NCBI GenBank assembly: GCA_017622295.1
Contig: JAGARK010000016.1
Location: 1-64,000 of the forward strand
Source of the DNA: Oscillospiraceae bacterium
GTDB lineage: Bacteria > Bacillota > Clostridia > Oscillospirales > Oscillospiraceae
Length of the DNA: 64,000 nt
Reading direction: 5' to 3'
The position numbers were made by a program, and so were the translations under genes. Shown here in pieces: positions 41,767 through 49,865 of this stretch; within the stretch, counting starts at the first letter, position 1, and each line of letters begins with the position of its first letter. The notes under the pieces are model-generated. The model was not told where the DNA came from, did no database searches, and saw only the letters and a program-made list of their open reading frames with translations.

Positions 41767-42972
41767 TTATTCCATCGTCACGATCTCAATCAGCATCCTG
41801 GTGCAAAGCTCCATATCCTCTACGGGGATATACTCGAAGCGGCCGTGATAATTCTGACCGCCGGTGCACAGATTGGGACAGGGCAGACCCTCGAAGCTGA
41901 GCCGTGCGCCGTCGGTGCCGCCTCGAATGGGAGCGGCCTTGGGCTCCATACCCACCTTCTTCATGGCCTCCATGGCCCGGTCCACGATGTGCATGACGGG
42001 CTCGATCTTCTCACGCATGTTGAAATAGCTGTCCCGGATGGTCAGCACCACGCTCCCCTCGCCGTATTTGCGGTTCAGAAACTCCGCCGCAGCGGTCATA
42101 ATGGCCTTCTTTTCCAGGAACTTTGCCATATCGTGGTCCCGGATGATATAGTTCAGGACAGAGCGCTCGATCTGACCCTCCATATCCCGCAGCATGATAA
42201 AGCCCTCATAGCCATCGGTGTATTCCGGTCTCTGTGCAGCGGGAAGCAGACTGTTGAATTCCATAGCAATATACTGGGAATTGACCATTTTATCCTTCGC
42301 TGCGCCGGGATGGATGCTCAGGCCGTTGAACTCCACTCTTGCGCCGGCAGCATTGAAGTTCTCATACTCAATCTCGCCGATGGTGCCGCCGTCGGCGGTA
42401 TAGGCAAAATCCGCACCAAAGCGGGCCACATCAAAAAGATCTGCGCCCCGGCCGATTTCCTCGTCGGGGGTAAAGCCGATCTTCACAGTGGCGTGGGGCA
42501 CGCCGCTGGTGATCAGATACTCGGCGGCAGCCATGATCTCAGCCACACCGGCCTTATCGTCGGCGCCCAGCAGGGTGGTTCCGTCGGTGACGATCAGGTG
42601 CTTGCCCTTATTCTTCTTCAGACTTGCATAGTCAGCCTCCCGCAGCCAGATGTCCTTTTCTGCGTTCAGGCAGATGTCACCGCCATTGTATTCGACAATT
42701 CTGGCCTTGATATCCGCGCCGGAGCAGCCGGGGGCGGTATCCATGTGGGCAATCAGGCCGATGGTGGGCAGATTGGGATCGCCGGGAATGGTACCATAGA
42801 CATAGCCATGCTCATCCATGGCGGCATCTGCAATGCCGAGCTCCAGCATCTCCTCCACCAGTACCTGACCCAGCAGCTTCTGCTTGGCAGTGGAGGGGCA
42901 GGTTTTGGAGGATTCGTCAGACTGGGTATCAAAAGAAACATAGCGCAGAAAGCGCTCAGATACAGATTTCAT
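41767..42972 (-). CDS. pepT: peptidase T (tripeptidase)
   Basis: A 401-residue M20-family zinc aminotripeptidase. Metal and catalytic motifs: IGLIAHMDTAPG (about 73), VTDGTTLLGADDKAGVAEIMAAAEYL (about 130-155), GFTPDEEIGRGAD (about 170-182) and GGTDGARLSFEGLPCPNLCTGGQNYH (about 350-375). Releases N-terminal residues from tripeptides. The N-terminus FLRYVSFDTQSDE matches PepT. Lies downstream of ackA on the same strand, behind a terminator. Confidence 0.95.
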   Translation of the reverse strand: MKSVSERFLRYVSFDTQSDESSKTCPSTAKQKLLGQVLVEEMLELGIADAAMDEHGYVYGTIPGDPNLPTIGLIAHMDTAPGCSGADIKARIVEYNGGDICLNAEKDIWLREADYASLKKNKGKHLIVTDGTTLLGADDKAGVAEIMAAAEYLITSGVPHATVKIGFTPDEEIGRGADLFDVARFGADFAYTADGGTIGEIEYENFNAAGARVEFNGLSIHPGAAKDKMVNSQYIAMEFNSLLPAAQRPEYTDGYEGFIMLRDMEGQIERSVLNYIIRDHDMAKFLEKKAIMTAAAEFLNRKYGEGSVVLTIRDSYFNMREKIEPVMHIVDRAMEAMKKVGMEPKAAPIRGGTDGARLSFEGLPCPNLCTGGQNYHGRFEYIPVEDMELCTRMLIEIVTME

Positions 42973-43022
42973 AAATTGGGCTCCTTTTCTGGCAGGTAAA
43001 TTGCAGTTTGGCTCATATCAAT

Positions 43023-43052
43023 AAAAAAGAGCCGCCGCAGATGCGGCGGCTC
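43023..43052 (-). terminator. ackA terminator
   Basis: GAGCCGCCGC/GCGGCGGCTC stem with a 4-base loop, followed on the minus strand by TTTTTTAT. Confidence 0.92.
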
Positions 43053-43065
43053 TCACCGGTTTTAG

Positions 43066-44250
43066 TTACTTAACCAGCTCAGCGGTATCCTGAGCGATCA
43101 TCAGCTCTTCGTTGGTGGGAACGATCCAGACCTGAACCTTGGAGTCGTCGGTGGAAATCTTGACTTCCTTGCCGCGGCAGTTGTTCTTCTCGGGATCGAT
43201 CTTAACACCCAGGTAGCCCAGGTACTCGCAGACAGCTGCGCGGACGCCACCGTCATTCTCACCGACACCGGCGGTGAAGGTGATGACGTCGATGCCGTTC
43301 ATGGCAGCAGCGTAAGCACCGACATACTTGGCAACCTCATAGCAGAACTTCTCACGGGCCAGAGCGCAGTCAGCATTGCCGTTCTTTGCGCCGTCTTCCA
43401 GATCACGGAAGTCAGAGGACAGGTTGCCGGACAGAGCCAGAACGCCGGACTTCTTGTTCAGCATGTTCAGGCAGTCATTGACGCTCATGTTGTAATTGTT
43501 GCAGATGAACTGGACAACACCGGCATCGATGTCACCGGAGCGGGTGCCCATGGGAACACCGGCCAGGGGGGTCAGACCCATGGTGGTATCCTGGCACTTG
43601 CCGTTCATGATGGCAGCCATGGAGGAGCCATTGCCCAGATGGCAGTTGACCATCTTGAACTCGGTCTGGCCGATCAGCTCAGCGGTACGGCGGGCGACAT
43701 ACTTGTGGGAGGTGCCGTGGAAGCCGTAGCGGCGGATGGCGTCTTTCTCATAGTACTCGGTGGGGATGGCATAGCGGTAGGCCTTGGGAGCCATGGTCAT
43801 GTGGAAAGCGGTATCAAAAACAGCGACCTGGGGAGTGGTGGGCATCAGCTTCTGGCAAGCGGTAATACCCAGCAGGTTGGCGGGGTTATGCAGGGGGCCC
43901 AGGGGGATGCAATCCTCGATGCCCTTGATGACGGACTCATCAATGACGCAGGAATCAGCAAACTTGTTGCCGCCGTGGACAACACGATGACCGACAGCGT
44001 CGATCTCGCTGACGGACTTGATCACGCCGATCTCGGCGTCGACCAGAGCTTCCATAACGGATGCGATGGCCTCACCATGGGTGGGCATGGGAATTTCTTT
44101 AACAACCTTGTTGTCGCCGACCTTGTGGGTCAGACGGCCATCGATGCCGATACGCTCGCACAGACCCTTGGCGGAAACGTCGCCGGTCTGGGGATCCATC
44201 AGCTGATACTTCAGGGAAGAGGAACCTGCATTGATAACCAGAACATTCAT
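43066..44250 (-). CDS. ackA: acetate kinase
   Basis: Converts acetyl phosphate and ADP to acetate and ATP. The 394-residue protein has the N-terminal NAGSSSLKYQL, HRVVHGG, FHGTSHKYVA, HLGNGSS (substrate and phosphate sites) and FTAGVGEND motifs. It yields ATP in mixed-acid fermentation and implies an acetate-producing anaerobe; pta is not in the window. A GGAGG site precedes the ATG. Monocistronic, with its own promoter and terminator. Confidence 0.97.
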   Translation of the reverse strand: MNVLVINAGSSSLKYQLMDPQTGDVSAKGLCERIGIDGRLTHKVGDNKVVKEIPMPTHGEAIASVMEALVDAEIGVIKSVSEIDAVGHRVVHGGNKFADSCVIDESVIKGIEDCIPLGPLHNPANLLGITACQKLMPTTPQVAVFDTAFHMTMAPKAYRYAIPTEYYEKDAIRRYGFHGTSHKYVARRTAELIGQTEFKMVNCHLGNGSSMAAIMNGKCQDTTMGLTPLAGVPMGTRSGDIDAGVVQFICNNYNMSVNDCLNMLNKKSGVLALSGNLSSDFRDLEDGAKNGNADCALAREKFCYEVAKYVGAYAAAMNGIDVITFTAGVGENDGGVRAAVCEYLGYLGVKIDPEKNNCRGKEVKISTDDSKVQVWIVPTNEELMIAQDTAELVK

Positions 44251-44315
44251 TGGAATTGCCTCCTAAAATATTTTCTTTTTTCGTATTATGTGGTATGATA
44301 ACCATTACTGAATAC

Positions 44316-44344
44316 ATTATATTGCATTGTTCACAATTTCTCAA
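44316..44344 (-). promoter_or_regulatory. ackA promoter
   Basis: Minus-strand -35 TTGAGA (plus 44339-44344), a 17-base spacer and -10 TATAAT (plus 44316-44321), giving a leader of about 60 bases. Confidence 0.75.
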
Positions 44345-44385
44345 CCCCTCACGGGAAATTTTTTACAAAAAAAGGAGGGCTTATT

Positions 44386-45540
44386 TTGAATACAGTCGGA
44401 ATCATCTGCGAGTACAATCCCCTGCATCTGGGTCACCGGAAGCAAATTGACACCATTCGCTCCGTCCATGGCGAGGAAACGTGCGTGGTCTGCCTGATGA
44501 GCGGTAACTATGTGCAACGGGGCGCTCCGGCCATTTTGGACAAATCGCTGCGGGCAAAGGCCGCGGTGCTCAGCGGTGCGGATCTGGTGCTGGAGCTGCC
44601 TGTGACATACGCCCTTTCCTCCGCCGAGGGCTTCGCCGCCGGCGGTGTGGAGATCCTCTCCGGCTTCTGTGACTTTCTTTGCTTCGGCGCAGAAACCGAT
44701 GATGCCGAGGCCCTGCTGAAGCTGACCCGGGCGCTGCTGTCAGGCTCCTTCCCCACGCTGCTTCGCAGGGAGCTGGACACCGGAAAGTCCTTTCCCGCCG
44801 CCCGCCAGGCTGCGCTGGAGGCCATGCACCTGGAAGGCGCCCTGCTGACCAGTCCCAACAACATCCTGGCCGTGGAGTACTGCAAAGCTATCCTGTCCAA
44901 AGGATGCGCCATGAAGCCCATGCCTATTCTCCGGGGCGGCAATTATCACGACCTGAAAGCAGATCTGGAAAACCCATCTGCCACCTCCATCCGCTCCCTG
45001 ATGCACGAGGGCCGCTACTGGAAATCCTATGTCCCCGGAAGCGCGGCGGAGGTCTTCGAACACGCGCCACTGCATAGCCTGAAGGCCGGTGAGCGGGCCA
45101 TTCTTGCCCGGCTGCGAACCATGACCGATGCCGAATTCGAGGTTCTCCCCTACGGAAGTGAGGGCCTGTGGCGAAAATTCATGCACAACTGCCGCGCCTG
45201 CGCCACCCTGGAAGAGATTCAGGAGGCCACCAAATCCAAGCGCTACACGCGCACCCGACTGGACCGGATGATGCTCTGCGCCTTCCTGGGCCTGACGGCG
45301 GAGGATCTGGCCGCCCCGGTACCTTACACCCGGGTGCTAGCCTTCAACGACCGTGGAAGACAGGTGCTGAAGGACGCCCGGAACCACGGCATCTTTCTCA
45401 ACGCGGGGGAAAGCGGCGAAGGTGCCTACTGGGAGCAGGAGGTCCGGATCGGAGATCTTTACGGCCTCTTTGCCGTAGACGCTCCGGAAGCCCCCGGCGT
45501 GGAAGCCCGGCGCAGAGTCTACTGCCACAAGGAGCGCTGA
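44386..45540 (+). CDS. tmcAL: tRNA(Met) cytidine acetate ligase
   Basis: A 384-residue nucleotidyltransferase-fold protein (YlbM family) that uses acetate and ATP to acetylate C34 of elongator tRNA-Met. The HxGH motif is in IICEYNPLHLGHRKQI; SGNYVQRGAPAILDK, ELPVTYALSSAEGFA and SPNNILAVEYCKAI are family blocks. The start is TTG at 44386 with AAAGGAGGG upstream. Divergent from ackA, which supplies the same substrate. A YitT-family gene follows by 3 bases. Confidence 0.92.
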   Translation: MNTVGIICEYNPLHLGHRKQIDTIRSVHGEETCVVCLMSGNYVQRGAPAILDKSLRAKAAVLSGADLVLELPVTYALSSAEGFAAGGVEILSGFCDFLCFGAETDDAEALLKLTRALLSGSFPTLLRRELDTGKSFPAARQAALEAMHLEGALLTSPNNILAVEYCKAILSKGCAMKPMPILRGGNYHDLKADLENPSATSIRSLMHEGRYWKSYVPGSAAEVFEHAPLHSLKAGERAILARLRTMTDAEFEVLPYGSEGLWRKFMHNCRACATLEEIQEATKSKRYTRTRLDRMMLCAFLGLTAEDLAAPVPYTRVLAFNDRGRQVLKDARNHGIFLNAGESGEGAYWEQEVRIGDLYGLFAVDAPEAPGVEARRRVYCHKER

Positions 45541-45543
45541 AGG

Positions 45544-46152
45544 ATGCCAAAACTCAAACCAATCAACTGCATTGTCATCATCCTCGCCAGCATTCTGCAG
45601 GCCTTCGGCATCTACAATGTCCATGCCCTGTCCTCGGTGACGGAGGGCGGCGTTCTGGGTGCAACGCTGCTGCTGCAGCACTGGCTGCACATCTCCCCTG
45701 CCCTGTCCAGCCTGGTTCTGAATCTGCTGTGCTATCTGCTGGGCTGGAAGACCCTGGGAAGGGATTTTATCGGATACTCTTTCGTATCCATCATTACCTA
45801 TTCCCTGGCCTACGCGCTGTGTGAGCAGTACCCGCCCCTGTGGCCCGGTCTTGCGGATCTTCCGCTGGTTGCCGCCATCGCCGGCGCGCTCTTCATCGGC
45901 ATCGGCGCAGGATTCTGCGTCCGCTGCGGCGGCGCCACTGCCGGTGATGACGCCCTGGCCATGAGCCTTTCCCATATCTTCCGGATTCCCATAGAGCGGA
46001 TCTATCTGGTCAGCGACCTGATCGTGCTTGCACTGTCTCTGGGCTACATCCAGCTGGGACGCATCGCCTATTCCCTACTGACGGTAATACTCTCCGGACA
46101 GATCATCGGCCTTATTCAGAAAGCAAAGCTTTCAAAAATGCAAAATGCATAA
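45544..46152 (+). CDS. YitT family membrane protein (N-terminal transmembrane domain only)
   Basis: A 202-residue integral membrane protein with five to six helices and YitT features (ASILQAFGIYNVHALSSVTEGGVLGATLLLQHW; GIGAGFCVRCGGATAGDDALAMSLS). The cytoplasmic DUF2179 domain of full-length YitT proteins is missing. Its last residues are encoded by a repeated TGCAAAATGCAT sequence, the left part of the inverted repeat at 46149-46245, suggesting the 3' end was altered by that element. Transport role is presumed only. Coupled to tmcAL (gap 3 bases). Confidence 0.83.
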   Translation: MPKLKPINCIVIILASILQAFGIYNVHALSSVTEGGVLGATLLLQHWLHISPALSSLVLNLLCYLLGWKTLGRDFIGYSFVSIITYSLAYALCEQYPPLWPGLADLPLVAAIAGALFIGIGAGFCVRCGGATAGDDALAMSLSHIFRIPIERIYLVSDLIVLALSLGYIQLGRIAYSLLTVILSGQIIGLIQKAKLSKMQNA

Positions 46153-46245
46153 TGCAAAATTTAGGAGTTTTCTGCGAAAGCAATTTCAATTGTGTGCTCC
46201 ACACACACCATCATTCCGCATTTTGTATTTTGAATTTTGCATTAT
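46149..46245. repeat. 97-bp inverted-repeat element overlapping a gene end
   Basis: A perfect 13-base inverted repeat, ATAATGCAAAATT (46149-46161) and AATTTTGCATTAT (46233-46245). Both ends also carry imperfect TGCAAAATGCA/TGCATTTTG motifs outside and inside. No coding capacity. It overlaps the stop codon of the YitT gene and lies in front of the convergent nrdD end, where it could fold as a transcript hairpin. Confidence 0.45.
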
Positions 46246-46290
46246 AAACAGCCAGAGCAGCTTCTGTTTCGAAGCTGCTCTGGTTGTTTA

Positions 46291-48468
46291 TTACAGGTGC
46301 AGGACCCGGTCCTTGATCTCCTGGGTACGGCCCTGGTTCCAATACTGGGTGCCGATGTAGCCGCAGGTTCGTCTTGCGACGTTCATTTTATTCTGGTCGG
46401 TGTTGCCGCAGTTGGGGCAGACCCAGACCAGCTTGCCGTCGTCTTCCTTGATCTCAATCTCACCGTCGAAGCCGCAGCACTGGCAGTAGTCGCTCTTGGT
46501 GTTCAGCTCGGCGTACATAATGTTGTCATAGATGTACTTCATGACCTCCAGAACTGCATCGATGTTCTGCTGCATGTTGGGCACCTCCACATAGCTGATG
46601 GCGCCGCCGGGGCTGAGCTGCTGGAACTCAGACTCGAAGGACAGCTTGGTGAAGGCGTCGATGGGCTCGGATACATGGACATGATAGGAGTTGGTGATGT
46701 AGCTCTTATCGGTGATGCCGGGCACCAGACCGAAACGCTTCTGCAGACATTTGGCGAACTTATAGGTGGTGGACTCCAGCGGTGTGCCGTACAGGGAGAA
46801 GTCAATGTTATGCTTGGCCTTCCAGCCCTTGCAGGCGTCGTTCATATGCTGCATGACTTCCAGCGCGAAGGGCTTGGCCTCAGCGTCAGTATGGGACTTG
46901 CCGGTCATGTACTTGACGCACTCATAAAGACCTGCGTAGCCCAAAGAGATGGTAGAATAGCCGCCGAAGAGCAGCTTGTCGATGGGTTCGCCCTTGGGAA
47001 GGCGTGCCAGAGCGCCATACTGCCACAGGATGGGAGCGGCATCGGAAAGGGTGCCCTTCAGACGCTCATGACGGCACAGCAACGCCCGGTAGCACAGGTC
47101 CAGACGCTCGTCGAAGATCTGCCAGAACTTATTCATATCCCGCTCGGAAGACAGGGCCACATCCACCAGATTGATGGTGACAACGCCCTGGTTGAAGCGG
47201 CCGTAATACTTGGGCTCATTGGTCTCGGGATCCACATAAGGGGTCAGGAAGGAACGGCAGCCCATGCAGGTGTAGCAGTGGCCCTGGCCGTTCTTGTCCA
47301 CCTTCAGCTCCAGCATCTTCTTTTCGGAGATGTAATCAGGGACCATCCGCTTGGCGGTGCACTGGGCGGACAGCCGGGTCAGATACCAGTAGGGAGAATC
47401 CTCGGTGATGTTGTCCTCCTCCAGAACGTAGATCAGCTTGGGGAATGCGGGAGTGATCCAGACGCCCTTTTCATTCTTGACGCCCTCATAGCGCTGGCGC
47501 AGGGTCTCCTCAATGATCATGGCCAGATCCTTCTTCTCCTGCTCGGTTCTCGCCTCATTCAGGTACATGAAGACAGTGATGAAGGGAGCCTGACCGTTGG
47601 TGGTCATCAGGGTGACCACCTGATACTGGATGGTCTGAACGCCGCGGCGGATCTCCTCGCGCAGGCGGTCCTCTACGATCTGAGCGCGCTTCTCCTCAGG
47701 AGCGTCGATGCCCAGGATCTCCATCTCCTTGTCCACGGTCTTGCGGATCTTCTCACGGCTGACCTGGACGAAGGGCGCCAGATGGGTAAGGCTGATGGAC
47801 TGGCCGCCATACTGGTTGGAAGCCACCTGGGCAATGATCTGGGTGGCGATGTTGCAGGCGGTGGAGAAGGAATGAGGCTTCTCAATGAGGGTGCCGGAAA
47901 TGACGGTGCCGTTCTGGAGCATATCCTCCAGATTCACCAGGTCGCAGTTGTGCATATGCTGGGCGAAGTAGTCGGAATCATGGAAGTGGATGATGCCAGC
48001 CTCGTGGGCCTGGACCACATCCTGGGGCAGCAGGATCCGGTTGGTGATGTCCTTACTGACCTCGCCGGCCATGTAGTCACGCTGCACAGCGTTGATGGTG
48101 GGGTTCTTGTTGGCATTTTCCTGCTTGACCTCTTCGTTGTTGCACTCGATGAGGGTCAGGATCCGGTCGTCGGTGGTATTGGACTGGCGCAGCAGGCTGC
48201 GGGTATAGCGGTAAGTGATGTACTCCTTGGCCACCTCGAAAGCACCGTGGGCCATGATGGCCTTTTCCACCAGGTCCTGGATCTCCTCCACAGCAGGGCT
48301 GCGGCCCATCTGCTCGCAGGCGATCTGGACATGCTCGGTGATCCGCTGGATCTGCAGGGGGGTCATGCGGTATTTTTCTTCCACCGCGTCGTTGGCCTTG
48401 GTGACGGCCATCTCTATCTTTTCAGCGTCGAAGACCACTTCGGCGCCGTTTCTCTTGATAATCTTCAT
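46291..48468 (-). CDS. nrdD: anaerobic ribonucleoside-triphosphate reductase (class III)
   Basis: Makes dNTPs under strict anoxia with a glycyl radical. The 725-residue protein has an N-terminal ATP-cone (about 3-95), the catalytic barrel, a zinc site near the end (CQCCG and CPNCG) and the glycyl-radical loop RRTCGYIG with Gly703. The activase NrdG is not encoded next to it here. Upstream are two tandem NrdR boxes at 48519-48534 and 48551-48566, so repression by NrdR/dATP is expected. A GGAGG site precedes the ATG. Confidence 0.96.
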   Translation of the reverse strand: MKIIKRNGAEVVFDAEKIEMAVTKANDAVEEKYRMTPLQIQRITEHVQIACEQMGRSPAVEEIQDLVEKAIMAHGAFEVAKEYITYRYTRSLLRQSNTTDDRILTLIECNNEEVKQENANKNPTINAVQRDYMAGEVSKDITNRILLPQDVVQAHEAGIIHFHDSDYFAQHMHNCDLVNLEDMLQNGTVISGTLIEKPHSFSTACNIATQIIAQVASNQYGGQSISLTHLAPFVQVSREKIRKTVDKEMEILGIDAPEEKRAQIVEDRLREEIRRGVQTIQYQVVTLMTTNGQAPFITVFMYLNEARTEQEKKDLAMIIEETLRQRYEGVKNEKGVWITPAFPKLIYVLEEDNITEDSPYWYLTRLSAQCTAKRMVPDYISEKKMLELKVDKNGQGHCYTCMGCRSFLTPYVDPETNEPKYYGRFNQGVVTINLVDVALSSERDMNKFWQIFDERLDLCYRALLCRHERLKGTLSDAAPILWQYGALARLPKGEPIDKLLFGGYSTISLGYAGLYECVKYMTGKSHTDAEAKPFALEVMQHMNDACKGWKAKHNIDFSLYGTPLESTTYKFAKCLQKRFGLVPGITDKSYITNSYHVHVSEPIDAFTKLSFESEFQQLSPGGAISYVEVPNMQQNIDAVLEVMKYIYDNIMYAELNTKSDYCQCCGFDGEIEIKEDDGKLVWVCPNCGNTDQNKMNVARRTCGYIGTQYWNQGRTQEIKDRVLHL

Positions 48469-48515
48469 TGAGCTGCCTCCTTTGCAACTGTCTCAATAAA
48501 ACTCGTGCAGGACAT

Positions 48516-48566
48516 ATTATACTACATATTGTGTTTTTTGCAAGTCCAAAACGCAAAATATTGTGC
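48516..48566 (-). promoter_or_regulatory. nrdD promoter with tandem NrdR boxes
   Basis: Minus-strand -35 TTGCAA (plus 48538-48543), a 16-base spacer and -10 TATAAT (plus 48516-48521). Box A ACACAATATGTAGTAT covers the -10 and spacer (48519-48534). Box B GCACAATATTTTGCGT lies upstream of the -35 (48551-48566). The boxes fit the known NrdR consensus ACACWATATWTWGTGT, and their centres are 32 bp apart, the usual three-turn spacing. Confidence 0.85.
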
Positions 48567-48668
48567 TTGACATTCGCCGCACCAAAAAGTTTGATTTTTC
48601 GGCCACTTCCAGAAAACGGAATTGGCCCGACGAAGTTTCAATTCCTCCGCCCCTTTCAAAAGAAAGAA

Positions 48669-48697
48669 TTGAATTTCCGCCCTGTTTGTAGTATAAT
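48669..48697 (+). promoter_or_regulatory. galM promoter
   Basis: -35 TTGAAT (48669-48674), a 17-base spacer and -10 TATAAT (48692-48697), about 65 bases before the galM start. Confidence 0.75.
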
Positions 48698-48762
48698 CCA
48701 CATAAAGTCCAATAAAGCGTTACCAAAGCATTTTTCCCGCAAAAATGAAAGGAGTTTTTCCC

Positions 48763-49776
48763 ATGAAAAAAAATTTCGGCACCCTGCCCTCCGGCGAGCA
48801 GGCAAGTCTGTACACCATATCCTGTGGTAACATTGTCGCCACCGTTTCCGATTACGGCGCACATCTGGTATCCCTGATGGTGCCCGACAAGGCCGGCAAT
48901 GTAGCCGACGTGGTCCTGGGATATGATGACTGCAACGGTTACCGTACCGGCGACTGCTTCTTTGGCGCCATCGTGGGCCGAAATGCCAACCGCATCGGCG
49001 GCGCATCCTTCAAAATCGGCGAAAATACCGTCACTATGCCCGCCAACGAAAACTCCAACAACCTCCACAGCGGTCCTGATTTCTTCCATCTGCGCATGTG
49101 GGAAGTGGTATTCCACACCTCCAACAGCATCATCCTGCGCCTGAACAGCCCCGACGGTGACCAGGGCTTCCCCGGCAGAGCCACCATCGAGGTGACCTAC
49201 GAGCTGGATCCCAACGGCGGTCTGCACATCATTTATGACGGTGATTGCGACCGGGACACTGTCTTCAATCTGACCAATCACAGCTACTTCAACCTGGCCG
49301 GCCACGAAAAGTGCAACGCCATGGATCAGCTGCTGACCATCCCCGGCGAATACTTCACCCCCGCCGATGCCCAGAGCATCCCCACCGGTGAGCTGCGCCA
49401 TGTGGAGGGCACCCCCATGGATTTCCGTAAGCCCAAGCCCATCGGTCAGGACATCGACGCCGATTACGAATGTCTGAACCTCCAGGGCGGCTATGACCAC
49501 AACTGGGAAGTCTGGAGTAATCCCGGCGCCATTCTGCAGGACCCCGTTTCCGGCCGTACCATGACCGTGTTCACCGATGTCCCCGGCGTTCAGTTCTATG
49601 CCGGCAACTACATCAAGCCCCACCCCGGCAAGGGCGGCGTCATCTACACCAAGCGCTCCGGCATCTGTCTGGAAACCCAGTACTATCCTGATTCCGTACA
49701 CCACAGCGACTGGGCACAGCCCATCGTCAGAGCCGGCGACCATTACCACAGCGAAACCATCTACTGGTTCGGATAA
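48763..49776 (+). CDS. galM: aldose 1-epimerase
   Basis: Interconverts alpha and beta anomers of sugars such as galactose. The 337-residue protein has the GalM landmarks GRNANRIGGASF, NNLHSGPDFFHLRMWEV, LTNHSYFNLAG with the catalytic His, NLQGGYDHNW and FTDVPGVQFYAGNY, and the catalytic Glu in SGICLETQYYPDS. The start at 48763 is supported by AAAGGAG; an ATG 18 bases upstream is too close to that site. Monocistronic, with strong promoter and terminator. Confidence 0.93.
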   Translation: MKKNFGTLPSGEQASLYTISCGNIVATVSDYGAHLVSLMVPDKAGNVADVVLGYDDCNGYRTGDCFFGAIVGRNANRIGGASFKIGENTVTMPANENSNNLHSGPDFFHLRMWEVVFHTSNSIILRLNSPDGDQGFPGRATIEVTYELDPNGGLHIIYDGDCDRDTVFNLTNHSYFNLAGHEKCNAMDQLLTIPGEYFTPADAQSIPTGELRHVEGTPMDFRKPKPIGQDIDADYECLNLQGGYDHNWEVWSNPGAILQDPVSGRTMTVFTDVPGVQFYAGNYIKPHPGKGGVIYTKRSGICLETQYYPDSVHHSDWAQPIVRAGDHYHSETIYWFG

Positions 49777-49784
49777 AATAACCG

Positions 49785-49824
49785 AAGGGTCTGCCGCATC
49801 ACCTGCGGCAGACCCTTTTTCTTT
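49785..49824 (+). terminator. galM terminator
   Basis: AAGGGTCTGCCGCA/TGCGGCAGACCCTT, a perfect 14-bp stem with a 5-base loop, followed by TTTCTTTC. Confidence 0.92.
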
Positions 49825-49833
49825 CATAAATGG

Positions 49834-49859
49834 CAGGACCGCCCTCTCGGGCGGTCCTG
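49834..49859 (-). terminator. terminator of the second LRR-dockerin gene
   Basis: CAGGACCGCCC/GGGCGGTCCTG perfect stem with a 4-base loop just past the stop codon. The T-run on the minus strand is poor, so strength is uncertain. Confidence 0.7.
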
Positions 49860-49865
49860 AATGCT

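Noticed and set aside
46237-48471. Open frame of about 744 codons on the plus strand opposite nrdD
   Set aside because: Shadow of nrdD; His/Leu/Gly/Val-rich without motifs or start signals.
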